Positions 27,198-36,625 of a stretch of DNA of 58,217 nucleotides are shown here, piece after piece. The position numbers were made by a program, and so were the translations under genes. The stretch's first letter is position 1. Every line of letters begins with the position of its first letter. Below the pieces are notes generated by a model. It was not told where the DNA came from, did no database searches, and worked only from the letters and a program-made list of their open reading frames with translations. This DNA is from Luteolibacter arcticus. GTDB taxonomy: Bacteria > Verrucomicrobiota > Verrucomicrobiia > Verrucomicrobiales > Akkermansiaceae. The stretch is from contig NZ_JAPDDT010000025.1 of assembly GCF_025950235.1 (NCBI RefSeq), positions 1 through 58,217 on the forward strand, given 5' to 3'.

Positions 27198-30100
27198 ATG
27201 AAATTCGAGTGCAGCAACAACGAGTTTGCGGAAAAGATCAGTGAGCTCCTGGCCGAGGGTTTCGGCATCACGCCATTCTTGGGCAGCGGCTGTTCCGCTG
27301 CTTCCGGGATCATGATGGGCCAGGAATTCACCGACTATCTGGGGCATGCGGTCTATATCTGCGTCGGAGGAAAGGGCGGGAAGGGGGAGGCGCGGTGGGA
27401 CATCGCGAAAAAGGGCTGGCCGGAAACTCCGAGCGAGAGCGAGATCGCGGAAGCGCGGGTCTGGGTCGCCGACCGGTTCGACACGGTGATCAAGGAGTAC
27501 GGCATGCGCGCGCTCTACGACCCAGAGAAGCGGGTCACCGATTGCCGGCTGGACGGCACGGTTTCCTCGCCGGAGCTGTTCGCCAAACTTTTCAGTGCCC
27601 CGACGGTTCCTCCATTCCTGCGCTCGCCGGTGTTGAAGACGGAGGATGCTTCGGTGCGTTCCTTCCAAGAGAGGATGATGGGCAAGAAGAAAGCGAACGA
27701 GCGCATCATCTTCACCCACTCGAAATCCGAGACCTCCCATGCCGCCATCTGCGAGATGGCCATCCGGGCGCTCTCGGACTGGCGCGCGACCCTCCATTTC
27801 ATTGCGATGCTCCGCTACGTGAAGACGGTGAGCGGGAGTCGCCTGAGCATCGGCGATGTGGATCTTTCCGTGATCGACCGTTTCAACGTTCACATCACCA
27901 AGAACCGGAAGCCGAACCTGACCCACCAGATGATCGCGCAGCTCGCCATGAGCGCGCGCATCCGCATCATCCTCACGACCAATTTCGACCGGCTGATCGA
28001 GAACGCCTTCGAGTCCTTCGGACGCCCGGTGTCGAACATCCCGGTGGGGATCCACGGCGGGCTGCCGCATCCGGACCTGGTGCATGCTAACGACTGCCTC
28101 GTGAAGCTCCACGGCGACTGTCACGAAACGCGCGCGGACTACTCGCTGGATGACCCCCCCTCCGGGGAGGACAAGCGCCGATTCTTCCACTACGTCCGCG
28201 GGGACTATCCGGATTCGGACGATGCCTCGGGGTCGCACCGTTATATCCCCAGCCAGCTCCTCGTCGTCGGCTACTCGGGCTCCGACCGCCGGTGCAACGA
28301 CATGATCAAGTACGTCCTGGATTCGGACGAGCGGGCGAAGATCTATTGGGTCTGCCACAGCAAGCGCGACATCGAGCGCCTGAGTGGCAGCTTCAACGAG
28401 AGCGACTACACGAGCGACCGGATCATCGCGACGCAGACGGAGCGGCCCGACCTGCTGCTCTACGATATCTATCAGAAGCTCAATCTCACGCTGCCGAGCC
28501 CGGGAGTCACCTATCACTTCCCGGACCGCGTGATTCCCGCGAGGTCGCCCTTGCCGAAGGATGAGGACCTGCGGGTGGCGGAGGGTGATGCGGAGACGAT
28601 CGAGGGACTGCTCTCCACGAAGCACGAGGATCACCGGGGGGCGATCGTCATCCTGAAGGGGAAGTCCGGGGTGCTGACGGTGATTCACCAGACCTTCGAG
28701 CTGCTGCGGACGAAGGGGAAGCATCGCATCTGGCTGGAGCTGGAGGATTTCTCGGATGCCGCTTCGGTGGGTGCGGAGATCCGCACCGGGGTGTCCGTGC
28801 GGACGGGTTCCCTGCCGCTGGGCCACCTCAAGCCGCTGCCGCGGGCGATCATCGATCGGGAGGCCAACCCGGGCGCGACGAAGGTGCAGAGGGAGAAGAA
28901 GTCCGCCGACATCATCGAGGCCTGGAAGACCTACTTCAGCGAATCCTGCAAGGAGCTGGGCATCACCGCGGGGATGTGGACGGTAGGTCTCTACGGGCGC
29001 AATGGGGCGGGCGGTTGCTCAGGGTGGGACGGGATTCACAAGACCTGGGAAGCCGAGGAGTATGAGGAGCTCCAGGAACTCATCCGCGGTCTTTCCAAGG
29101 CCGGGTTCAACATCCTGTATGCGCCCTACACGAGGGAAAGGGACGCCAGGGACAAGGAGCGGTTGGCCACGCTTGATGAGCTGCGGGTCACGCCGAGCAA
29201 GTGGGTTCAAGACAACGAGATTAGGGAAAATCTGCCACGGCCTGCCTGGGATAGCATCTCGCCGGATGTGACGCCGCTCGTCATGGACGATCCTGTGCCG
29301 GGCGAGAACGTGTTCATTCACCAATGCCGGTACCGGCAGCCCAAGCAGCTCAATATGGAGCGCGTGATCCGTGAGGTGAGCGCGCACATTCTAGAACTCC
29401 ACACGGGAGTGGATGGGACCGGCGGCCTCGGCTACAAGAAGATGGACCGGGACCGGTGGCTGGAAGGCGTGCGAGCGCTCTACTCCGCCACCCTCTTCCG
29501 CCAGTCCCGTCACTTCTCCGCCTTCATCAACGACGCGGTCTATCGCTGCCCGAACCAGTTCAATACGGATCGTGACGACAATGATGAGACGCGTCAGGCC
29601 ACCATCCAGAAGTGGATCGGGGATCTGAAGGAATACGGGGTGTTTTACACGAAGCCGGGCGGATTCGCGTGGGCCTACCGGGACGTCCGCCTCGGGATCC
29701 GGAATGTGATCCATACCCTCCACTTCGATCCTGGCATCGCGAAAGCCGGTAGATTCATCCGGATGCGGAACTTCACGCCCGGCTGCCATTTCTATATCGG
29801 CGAGTGGTATGCCAAGGCCCACCGGGTGACACGCCATCCCCTGCCGATGATCGAGGGCCTGCACCACTTCTTCGAGTCGATCCGGACGCTTCCCGACTTT
29901 GGCTCGCTGTATACGGGGAAGGCCGATGTGGGAGACGGGCACACGGTGGAGGTAAGGGAGGCGCTTTTTGCGAGCCGCCGGAAGATGATCTTCTTCGGTG
30001 CCATCATCGCGCTGCTGAATCTGCTCAAGAATGGAGAGTCCAGCCTTAGGTACTGGGCTTCGATCCCGCTCCGCAGGTCGATGTTTTCTCCGGGCGAGGC

Positions 30101-32456
30101 GGACAAGGTTTTGAAGCAAATCGCGGAGGTCATGGCGTTCATCTTCGACGCCGAGATTGTCGCGAAGGTGAATCATCCCGCCAACTTCGGGCTGCTGGAT
30201 CTTGGCAAGGTCGCTTGGTCCCGTCTTGCGTCGCTCTATCAAGGCCTGCCGGAGGAGGGTAAGCCGGACCCGTCAGGCGGATCGAAGAATGACTTCGCCG
30301 TCGAAAGGGTGGGTCTGACCCTCGAACAGATGAACGTGAATCCGCGGGGGGTGGATTACTATGCCTGGACGCTCCTGGACGATGTGGCAAGGGAGCTCCG
30401 GTATATCGAGAAGCGCATCGCCTCGGACTACCGGGTGACGGATATTCCGTTCCAGAAGAGCATCCCAGCGACGGGCCGATTCACGTATGAGTTCGACGGG
30501 AACTCGGCTGTTTCCGCGTGGGCTGCGGGGAAGATTTCGGGGCTCCTCAGGGGCGTCGGCATCCTGAATTCGGCAGCGATCAAAGAAAGCTTCGCAGGAG
30601 GTCCCGCGAAGATGTTTTGCCTCGATTCCAGAATTTTCGAGATCGTCGATTTGATCCAGAAGGAGCGTGCCTCCACGAAGGCCTCCGACGCGACGGAGAC
30701 CCCGCTTTCACGGAAAATCCGCAAGGTGATGGAAGGGGTGAACTTCGCGTTCCTGCTGAAAGAGGATGCATGTGTCGCCAATCCGCATGAGATCAACCTC
30801 TTCATCCAGTCGCTGGTGGAGTGGGCATTCCTCTACATCCGGCGGGCGAAGAAACTCTACCGAGCCCGGGTAACTCCCCCCAGTGTACAGGCGGACGGAG
30901 AGGTCTCGATCGAAGACTACCAAGGGTGCTTCCTTACCTCGACGGTCTTTTGTTATATGGCGATCAACCTGTGCCGGTTGCTGCCGCCTGCCTATGCGGA
31001 GTCTGCCGCCAAGGAGCAGGCGAAGGCCCAGGCCATCTATGGTCTGGCGCTCGGGCACCTGGGGAGATTCCGCGAAGCATACCGCCGGCTGGGGGAAGCC
31101 CGTGTCCTCTGCCGCTCCATGAAATCGGAAGATGGCATCGTGCTGCTCGGCATCGCGGAGCTGAGGCGGGCCGAAGTCCTCTGCTTGGAGGCCCGCGAGT
31201 ACGGAGCGGTGCTCCGGTGGCTGCTCACACGGCCGGAAGGGGAGACTGTGGAGGACGAGGAAAAGAAGTTCGCCGGGATGACCGAGGAACAGAAGAAAAG
31301 CGCGATCGAGAAACAGAAGAAGATCGCCACCGAGGAAGAGCAGATGCTGCTTGGGAAGGTCTTCCGGGAGCACGTGGAGCATCACGAACTCTCCTCGCTG
31401 GATCGCAAACCTCCCTCGGATGAAGTGATCCAATCGGTGGTCGATCTTCTCTCCGAGAATGGAGAGAGGGAGGCCGGAGAGAAACTGGCGGCCTGGGTCG
31501 AGGGGGCCAGGAAGACGCGTGATGGGAAGGTCGCGGGAGTGAAGGACTCATTCCCGATCAATCCGAAGGCGATGGGCAACATCCTGCACCGGAGGGGACT
31601 GTCCCTCTCCCAACAGGACTTCACGAACGCCCCTGAGAAAATCCGGGAAACGGCGGAGAAGCTGAACCGTGTCTTGCAAGCGAAGATCGGGGATGCGTGG
31701 CGCTGCCTGGAGGAGAGCCGGCGGGGCTTCTCCGGCAGGACGCACTCGTCGCGTTGGTGGGGTCGCCTCTACTCCATGGAGCTGCGGGTCTTCGGGGAAG
31801 CAGGTCTCGCGATCAAGCACGCGGCTGACTACCCGGCTCCGCTGGAATGGTACCGGATGCTGCCATGCCGGAACCGCAGGGATCTGGCACAGCACCTCGA
31901 CAAGATCTGGCGCGCGGGCATCGCCGTCGCCGGAGACGGGCCGGTGGAAGACCGCTACTACCGGCTCAAGGTGACGTATATCTACCTCTTCGCCTTGACG
32001 CTGGGAGACGTGCGACAGCCGGAGCTTGAGAACTCCGCGGAAAGCTATCTCGACCACCTGCGGCTCACCCGGGACGAGGTGAGGACGGGCGTCCGCGAGG
32101 TGCTCAAGTTCCTTGAGAAGGAGTTTCCGGGACGGAAGGATGAAAATCCGGAGGATGAAAAACCCAAGGACGAAGGAGCCGTGGTTGGAGGAGCTCCGGT
32201 TGGAGGATCCGTTGGTAAAGGCACCAAGCCGGAACCCTACGGCTTGCCCTATCTGCTCGAAAAGGAACGGGAGATGGAAGATGGCGGGATCAAGCCCAAG
32301 AAGACACCCGAGAGCGATCGCGAGAAGATCCGAAAGAACAGGGACGACATTACCCACAAGGATCTCTTCGGACCGGAACCCGAGGATCTCGACCACTCCT
32401 ACTTCCTCATCATCGTCAAGAAGGCCTTGCGGATGGAGATCGATGTAAGGAAGTGA
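27198..32456 (+). CDS. giant SIR2-domain protein, putative phage-defence effector
   Basis: A 1752-residue protein. The N-terminal SIR2-like domain carries GSGCSAASGI (residues 29-38), LTTNFDRLIE (Thr260, Asn262, Asp264), KLHGD with the catalytic-type His305, and VVGYSGSD (358-363). A helical insertion lies between the first two motifs. SIR2 domains in bacterial defence proteins usually degrade NAD+. Near residues 482-495 a STAND-like strand reads VILKGKSGVLTV: the glycine frame of a P-loop is there but the GK[ST] is missing. A long helical part follows, with TPR-like helices near 1270-1320, a Lys/Glu coiled coil near 1353-1380 and a charged tail. Layout resembles SIR2-STAND (Avs5-like) or other SIR2 defence proteins. 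It stands alone. The ATG at 27198 is preferred because the domain starts there. Confidence 0.75.
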   Translation: MKFECSNNEFAEKISELLAEGFGITPFLGSGCSAASGIMMGQEFTDYLGHAVYICVGGKGGKGEARWDIAKKGWPETPSESEIAEARVWVADRFDTVIKEYGMRALYDPEKRVTDCRLDGTVSSPELFAKLFSAPTVPPFLRSPVLKTEDASVRSFQERMMGKKKANERIIFTHSKSETSHAAICEMAIRALSDWRATLHFIAMLRYVKTVSGSRLSIGDVDLSVIDRFNVHITKNRKPNLTHQMIAQLAMSARIRIILTTNFDRLIENAFESFGRPVSNIPVGIHGGLPHPDLVHANDCLVKLHGDCHETRADYSLDDPPSGEDKRRFFHYVRGDYPDSDDASGSHRYIPSQLLVVGYSGSDRRCNDMIKYVLDSDERAKIYWVCHSKRDIERLSGSFNESDYTSDRIIATQTERPDLLLYDIYQKLNLTLPSPGVTYHFPDRVIPARSPLPKDEDLRVAEGDAETIEGLLSTKHEDHRGAIVILKGKSGVLTVIHQTFELLRTKGKHRIWLELEDFSDAASVGAEIRTGVSVRTGSLPLGHLKPLPRAIIDREANPGATKVQREKKSADIIEAWKTYFSESCKELGITAGMWTVGLYGRNGAGGCSGWDGIHKTWEAEEYEELQELIRGLSKAGFNILYAPYTRERDARDKERLATLDELRVTPSKWVQDNEIRENLPRPAWDSISPDVTPLVMDDPVPGENVFIHQCRYRQPKQLNMERVIREVSAHILELHTGVDGTGGLGYKKMDRDRWLEGVRALYSATLFRQSRHFSAFINDAVYRCPNQFNTDRDDNDETRQATIQKWIGDLKEYGVFYTKPGGFAWAYRDVRLGIRNVIHTLHFDPGIAKAGRFIRMRNFTPGCHFYIGEWYAKAHRVTRHPLPMIEGLHHFFESIRTLPDFGSLYTGKADVGDGHTVEVREALFASRRKMIFFGAIIALLNLLKNGESSLRYWASIPLRRSMFSPGEADKVLKQIAEVMAFIFDAEIVAKVNHPANFGLLDLGKVAWSRLASLYQGLPEEGKPDPSGGSKNDFAVERVGLTLEQMNVNPRGVDYYAWTLLDDVARELRYIEKRIASDYRVTDIPFQKSIPATGRFTYEFDGNSAVSAWAAGKISGLLRGVGILNSAAIKESFAGGPAKMFCLDSRIFEIVDLIQKERASTKASDATETPLSRKIRKVMEGVNFAFLLKEDACVANPHEINLFIQSLVEWAFLYIRRAKKLYRARVTPPSVQADGEVSIEDYQGCFLTSTVFCYMAINLCRLLPPAYAESAAKEQAKAQAIYGLALGHLGRFREAYRRLGEARVLCRSMKSEDGIVLLGIAELRRAEVLCLEAREYGAVLRWLLTRPEGETVEDEEKKFAGMTEEQKKSAIEKQKKIATEEEQMLLGKVFREHVEHHELSSLDRKPPSDEVIQSVVDLLSENGEREAGEKLAAWVEGARKTRDGKVAGVKDSFPINPKAMGNILHRRGLSLSQQDFTNAPEKIRETAEKLNRVLQAKIGDAWRCLEESRRGFSGRTHSSRWWGRLYSMELRVFGEAGLAIKHAADYPAPLEWYRMLPCRNRRDLAQHLDKIWRAGIAVAGDGPVEDRYYRLKVTYIYLFALTLGDVRQPELENSAESYLDHLRLTRDEVRTGVREVLKFLEKEFPGRKDENPEDEKPKDEGAVVGGAPVGGSVGKGTKPEPYGLPYLLEKEREMEDGGIKPKKTPESDREKIRKNRDDITHKDLFGPEPEDLDHSYFLIIVKKALRMEIDVRK

Positions 32457-32590
32457 GATGCCGTCCCGAGGGGCGACTAGCGCCAGCCCGGCACGCAAGT
32501 GCCGGGTTGGCGGGGCGGATGTGAACGGGTCGTGTTGGATCCTCCGGCAAGCCGCAGCTCTGCTTGCGGCTGACGGCGACGGCGTGGTAG
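32457..32590. other. short intergenic stretch after SIR2 gene
   Basis: Contains small inverted GC words (CCCGGCACG...GTGCCGGG near 32490-32506), which may form a hairpin 30 bases past the stop, without a T-run. No gene. Confidence 0.35.
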
Positions 32591-32830
32591 GCGTTACTTT
32601 CCCGCGCTAGTGAAGTTCACCGCGATGTCCGCTTCGTTGTCCTTCCAGCGGACGGTCGAAAAGCGGCGGCGTTTCTGCGGAACAGCATCCGCTACGGGGA
32701 GTACGAAACGGCACTGAAGTGGTACGATAGCTTCGTCTCACCGGCGTGGAAATCCGCGCTGGTCGATGCGCAGCGGGATGCGATGAACGGGATGAAGAAG
32801 GATGCCGCGACGGAGCAGGAGAGTCGCTGA
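32591..32830 (+). pseudogene. start-less ORF remnant
   Basis: A 79-codon frame open from just after a TAG (32588-32590) to the TGA at 32828. It lacks a usable start; the only Met codons are near the end. The composition is protein-like: DVRFVVLPADGRKAAAFLRN is followed by YGEYETALKWYDSF and ALVDAQRDAMNGMKK. The pattern suggests the 3' end of a helical-protein gene whose front was lost. I do not recognise the family. Confidence 0.45.
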
Positions 32831-32898
32831 GAGGCTGCCTGGAAAACATCTTTGCACCCGCGTTTCCTTGAGATTCCGTATGGGGAAATCAAGGGAAC

Positions 32899-32955
32899 GG
32901 GCGGGACGCCCATTCAACGGACTCGGGAAAGATGCCCCAGCTACATTTTTCAGAC
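32899..32955 (+). repeat. GC hairpin repeat family A, copy 2
   Basis: GGGCGGGACGCCCATTCAAC then GGACTCGGGAAAGATGCCC and AGCTACATTTTTCAGAC. Matches the copy at 21917 with a few changes that weaken the second stem. It lies 49 bases after the end of the hibernation-factor gene (minus strand). Confidence 0.75.
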
Positions 32956-33003
32956 GCTGTGAATACGGGGTGCGCCGGTAATGGGATGACCCGTCGGCCG
33001 GGG

Positions 33004-33318
33004 TCAGCGGCTTTCCAATCTTCCGAGGTGGTGTTCGAGCATGCGTTCCAGCCGGTCTGCCGCGCCTTGGACGGCATCTGATAGAGCGGCGGCATCATGA
33101 TGGACGCCGAGCGGCTGAAAGCCTTCCAGCCGCGCTTCGATCGCGCAGCGGACGTCGGCGTCTCCACCCTTCTCGCTATTCTGGTCGCTGAGATGGACCT
33201 CGACGCGGGTGGTGCGGCTCGCGTGATTCGTGAGGGTGGCTTCGACAATGGAGGCGACATCTTCCTGGAGTTCGAGGCTGCCGTGGATGTGGCGATCGGT
33301 GTTTACTTGGACCATCAT
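33004..33318 (-). CDS. HPF/RaiA-type ribosome-associated protein
   Basis: A 104-residue protein of the ribosome hibernation / sigma-54 modulation family. The opening VQVNTDRHIHG, the core TRVEVHLSDQNSEKGG, DVRCAIEARLEG and the last helix AVQGAADRLERMLEHHLGRL are characteristic. It should bind the 30S subunit in the tRNA/mRNA channel and quiet translation in stress or stationary phase. The frame is open far upstream, but the conserved domain begins at the ATG pair at 33318/33315. A GGAGG lies 11 bases before the first of these. A small membrane-protein gene precedes it on the same strand. Confidence 0.85.
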   Translation of the reverse strand: MMVQVNTDRHIHGSLELQEDVASIVEATLTNHASRTTRVEVHLSDQNSEKGGDADVRCAIEARLEGFQPLGVHHDAAALSDAVQGAADRLERMLEHHLGRLESR

Positions 33319-33419
33319 GGTGACCGCAACCTCCGTCACGGTGGGCACTTGTAAAGCGACCTTGGGGTGGAAAAATTCATGCGTAATTCCAACTCCTACG
33401 GTTGCAGTAGTCACGCCGG

Positions 33420-33623
33420 TCACGGCGGCGAAGGTGTGGACGGCACGATGAGTTCGCCCGGAGCAGGCATCACGGGCCGGCTGACCGGCAGGTCGTCGGT
33501 CCGGATGTTTCTCAAGATGGCGGCGATGGCCAGGATCAGGGCGGCGACCATCATGGCGATGGTAAGGATCCATGCGGATCTTGTCCGAGAACCATGGGAT
33601 GGAGCTTGGTGGGTCGCATTCAT
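33420..33623 (-). CDS. small single-span membrane protein
   Basis: A 67-residue protein beginning at the ATG at 33623. A polar basic N-terminus (NATHQAPSHGSRTRS) precedes one strong membrane helix (AWILTIAMMVAALILAIAAI), then a short Pro-rich tail. I do not recognise the family. It lies 100 bases upstream of the hibernation-factor gene in the same direction, so the two may be co-transcribed. The frame continues upstream through a hairpin repeat, which argues for the shorter start. Confidence 0.5.
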   Translation of the reverse strand: MNATHQAPSHGSRTRSAWILTIAMMVAALILAIAAILRNIRTDDLPVSRPVMPAPGELIVPSTPSPP

Positions 33624-33707
33624 GCATGGACTTTCGCACGTCGCATGCGCTTTTCCAGCGGAGTCGTTGCCTTGGCTCTGCGTCAGGTGTGCTGCGGCCG
33701 AGGGAAA

Positions 33708-33766
33708 CGGGGCGGGAGTCCCGTCAACGGACTGGGGCAAGATGCCTTCGGCTACATTTTTGAGAT
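33708..33766 (+). repeat. GC hairpin repeat family A, copy 3
   Basis: GGGGCGGGAGTCCC, then GTCAACGGACTGGGGCAAG and ATGCCTTCGGCTACATTTTT. Both stems have drifted compared with the copy at 21917. Copies 2 and 3, in the same orientation, bracket the hibernation-factor and small membrane genes. Confidence 0.75.
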
Positions 33767-34007
33767 GGCTCCTTACCCGGTGAAGGGCATGGCGGTGAGG
33801 GATGATATCATCCGCCTGGCCGTGGATCCGGAGCGGTTTTGAGGAGGCTGATAGAAGCGACGCGCCGGCTTCGGGGCCGTGAAAAAGAAAGGCCGGGCGA
33901 TGGTCCGGGAGGGTCTCCCCGGGCACCTTGGTCAGCGGGATTTTGTCTCAGTGCAGGACGGAACCCAATGGCACGGCATTAAGCCCGTGATCGGAGCGTC
34001 GTGGAAC

Positions 34008-34060
34008 ACTGGGAGCGCGGAATTTATTCCGCCTGATAGGTAGGTTCGCCGGGCTTTCGG
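34008..34060 (-). repeat. GCGGAATAAATTCCGC family, copy 1 (arm inverted)
   Basis: Reads ACTGGGAGCGCGGAATTTAT then TCCGCCTG, the reverse complement of the core at 51680-51702. It is followed by GGTAGGTTCGCCGGGC in the forward sense. Core and arm are therefore in opposite relative orientation to copies 2 and 4. Confidence 0.65.
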
Positions 34061-34234
34061 CGCTCCCGTAGTGCGAAGCTGCTAGCGCATTTCGGCATGC
34101 CCGCGTGTCCGAAGCGCGTAGTTCCTTTGAGGAGATCATTCACCCGGTGCTTCCCCGCGGCAGGGCTGCTGGCATTGGGCGGCAGCAGGGCTGCGCGCAG
34201 TCCGGGTCTCCGACGACTCGGGGAGCGCCTGGAA

Positions 34235-34283
34235 GGCAGGTTCGCGGGGTCTGCCAGGCGGAATGAATTCCGCGCGCCCAGTG
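34235..34283 (+). repeat. GCGGAATAAATTCCGC family, copy 2
   Basis: GGCAGGTTCGCGGGGTCTGC followed by CAGGCGGAATGAATTCCGCG and CGCCCAGTG. Same arm-core order as the copy at 51656, with several substitutions. Confidence 0.65.
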
Positions 34284-34479
34284 CGATTCCGCGAGTCGCT
34301 GGATGATCGTGCCCGAGTGAGATTGAGCCAGCGCATCCTGCATTGAGCCTGCGCAAATTGACATGTGAGGGAAGGGGGCGGACCACCGGCTACGAGGATT
34401 TTTCGGGAAAGTGCCATCGGCATGCGGCTTGCGAGAGGGGCGTCTCCGCGCGGGTCAACCCCTGCGCGCACACATCGCC

Positions 34480-36582
34480 ATGGCCTCAAAGAAATCTCCT
34501 CCTTCGCCTCCTGCCGCCGCTCCCTCTCCCAAGCTCCCCGCCGAGACGCATCAAACCGCGGTCGAGGGCGAGCAGCACCTGACCACGAATCACGGTCTTC
34601 CCATCTCGGACAACCAGAACTCGCTGAAGTCCGGTGTGCGTGGCGCGGTATTGCTCGAGGATTTCATTCTCCGCGAGAAGATCACGCACTTCGACCATGA
34701 GCGCATCCCCGAGCGGATCGTTCATGCGCGCGGCTCGGGGGCGCATGGTTTTTTCCAGCCGTATGAATCCGCAGCGGATATCACGGAGGCAGGGTTCCTT
34801 CAGGATCCGAAGAAGAAGACGGAGGTGTTCGCCCGCTTCTCGACGGTGGCGGGTGGTGCCGGGTCGGTGGACCTGCCGCGGGACGTGCGCGGATTCGCGG
34901 TGAAGTTCTACACCGAGCAGGGAAACTTCGATCTGGTGGGCAATAACATCCCGGTCTTCTTCATCCAGGATGCGATGAAATTCCCGGATGTGATCCATGC
35001 GGTGAAGATGGAGCCGGACCGCGGCTTCCCGCAGGCTGCCTCCGCGCACGCGACCTTCTGGGACTTCATCTCGCTGACGCCGGAGAGCATGCACATGATC
35101 ATGTGGGCGATGTCCGACCGGGCGATCCCGCGTTCGCTGCGGATGATCGAGGGCTTCGGCGTGCATACCTTCCGCTTCATCACTGCGGAGGGCATGAGCC
35201 GCTTCGTGAAGTTCCACTGGCGGCCGACCATTGGCAGCGCCGCGGTGGTGTGGGATGAGGCGATCAAGATCAGTGGAGCTGACCCGGACTTTCATCGCCG
35301 GGATCTGTGGGAGGCGATCGAGCGCGGGGACTTCCCGGAGTGGGAGCTGGGTGTGCAGGTCATCGAGGAAAGCCAGGCCGCGGAGCTCGACTTCGATCTG
35401 CTGGATCCTACCAAGCTGATCCCGGAGGAGATCATCCCGATCCGGATGCTTGGCAAGATGGTGCTGAACCGGAATCCCGACAATCACTTCGCGGAGACCG
35501 AGCAGGTCGCCTATTGCCCGAGTCACATCGTGCCGGGGATCGGCTTCTCGGATGACCCGCTGCTGCAGGGGCGGCTCTTCTCGTATCTGGACACGCAGCT
35601 CAGCCGTCTCGGCGGGCCGAACTTCCATCAGATCCCGGTCAATGCGCCGCGCTGCCCCTTTGCCAACAACCAGCGCGATGGGCTGCGGCAGATGCAGGTG
35701 CACAAGGGCAGGGTCGCCTATGAGCCGAGCCAGATTTCTCCACCGGGCGCGCCACGCGAGTGTCCCGTGCATGGCTTCCGGACGCATCCGGAAACGGAGA
35801 CGGGCGAGAAGATCCGGAAGCGCTCGGAGACCTTCGCGGATCACTATTCGCAGGCGCGGCTGTTCTTCCGCTCGATGACTCCGCCGGAGCAGAATCACAT
35901 CGCCAGCGCGCTCGCCTTCGAGCTCGCGAAGGTGGAGGTGGTGAAGATCCGCGAGCTGATGCTCGGGCACCTGGGCCACATCGATGCCGACCTGCAACAG
36001 ACCGTGGCGGATGCCCTGGGCATGCCGGTGAAGAACAGCGCGAAGGTGCAGCCGGCGGTGTCGCCGAGAGACCTCGCTCCTTCACCCTCGCTCAGCCTGA
36101 TCGGGAAGGATCCCCACACGCTGAAGGGACGCAAGGCTGGCATCCTGATCACGGATGGGGCCGACGCGGGGCAACTGGCGGCGCTGCAAGCCGCTTTCAA
36201 GAAGGAGAAGGCGGCGGTGGAATTGATCGCGCCGAAGATCGGCGGGGCCACCACTTCGGATGGCACGCTGGTGGAGCCTCATCATTCGCTTTCCGGCGGG
36301 CCGTCGGTATTCTTCGATACGGTGGTGATCCTCGCCTCGGAAGCGGCGATGGGGGACTTGGTCCGTGAAGCTGCCGCGGTGAACTGGGTGCGCGATGCCT
36401 TCGGCCACCTCAAGGTGATCGGCTACTCGCCCGAAGCGGTGCCGCTGCTGGAGGCGGCGGGTGTCGAGCTCGATGACGGCACGATCGCGCTGGATGGCGC
36501 GAAGGCGATCAAGGGCTACGTCACCACTGCCAAGGGCGGCCGACGCTGGGAGCGGGAGCCGAGTCTTCGCAGCATCGGCTGA
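34480..36582 (+). CDS. katE: large-subunit catalase (HPII type)
   Basis: A 700-residue monofunctional haem catalase. The distal pocket has His82 in HARGSGAHGFF and the Asn155-Asn156 pair in LVGNNIPVFF. The proximal haem ligand is Tyr369 in RLFSYLDTQLSRLG. The length and the extra C-terminal flavodoxin/GATase-like domain (from about residue 548, RKAGILITDGADAG) mark it as a large-subunit clade 2 enzyme like E. coli HPII. It converts hydrogen peroxide to water and oxygen in the cytoplasm. The ATG at 34480 starts a Pro/Ala/Ser-rich N-terminal arm. Hydrolase and dehydrogenase genes follow closely in the same direction. Confidence 0.95.
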   Translation: MASKKSPPSPPAAAPSPKLPAETHQTAVEGEQHLTTNHGLPISDNQNSLKSGVRGAVLLEDFILREKITHFDHERIPERIVHARGSGAHGFFQPYESAADITEAGFLQDPKKKTEVFARFSTVAGGAGSVDLPRDVRGFAVKFYTEQGNFDLVGNNIPVFFIQDAMKFPDVIHAVKMEPDRGFPQAASAHATFWDFISLTPESMHMIMWAMSDRAIPRSLRMIEGFGVHTFRFITAEGMSRFVKFHWRPTIGSAAVVWDEAIKISGADPDFHRRDLWEAIERGDFPEWELGVQVIEESQAAELDFDLLDPTKLIPEEIIPIRMLGKMVLNRNPDNHFAETEQVAYCPSHIVPGIGFSDDPLLQGRLFSYLDTQLSRLGGPNFHQIPVNAPRCPFANNQRDGLRQMQVHKGRVAYEPSQISPPGAPRECPVHGFRTHPETETGEKIRKRSETFADHYSQARLFFRSMTPPEQNHIASALAFELAKVEVVKIRELMLGHLGHIDADLQQTVADALGMPVKNSAKVQPAVSPRDLAPSPSLSLIGKDPHTLKGRKAGILITDGADAGQLAALQAAFKKEKAAVELIAPKIGGATTSDGTLVEPHHSLSGGPSVFFDTVVILASEAAMGDLVREAAAVNWVRDAFGHLKVIGYSPEAVPLLEAAGVELDDGTIALDGAKAIKGYVTTAKGGRRWEREPSLRSIG

Positions 36583-36625
36583 GGCGCATTTGGGGGAGCA
36601 TCAACGAACCTTCAACCGACGAATC

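Larger units (their letters stand above)
33767..34479. other. repeat-bearing intergenic region before catalase
   Basis: No gene is supported between 33767 and 34479. The stretch holds two elements of the GCGGAATAAATTCCGC family (34008-34060 and 34235-34283). The promoter of the catalase operon probably lies in the last 150 bases, but I see no clear boxes. Confidence 0.45.

Noticed and set aside
27165..28826. 553-codon minus-strand frame inside the SIR2 gene
   Set aside because: Antisense shadow with Arg/His/Val-rich composition; the plus strand carries intact SIR2 motifs.
33004..33639. Long 211-codon form of the hibernation factor
   Set aside because: The upstream half overlaps the small membrane-protein gene in another register and has no similarity to the family; the conserved domain starts at 33318.
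34486..35997. 503-codon minus-strand frame in the catalase gene
   Set aside because: Shadow of katE; no domain and a composition driven by the opposite strand.
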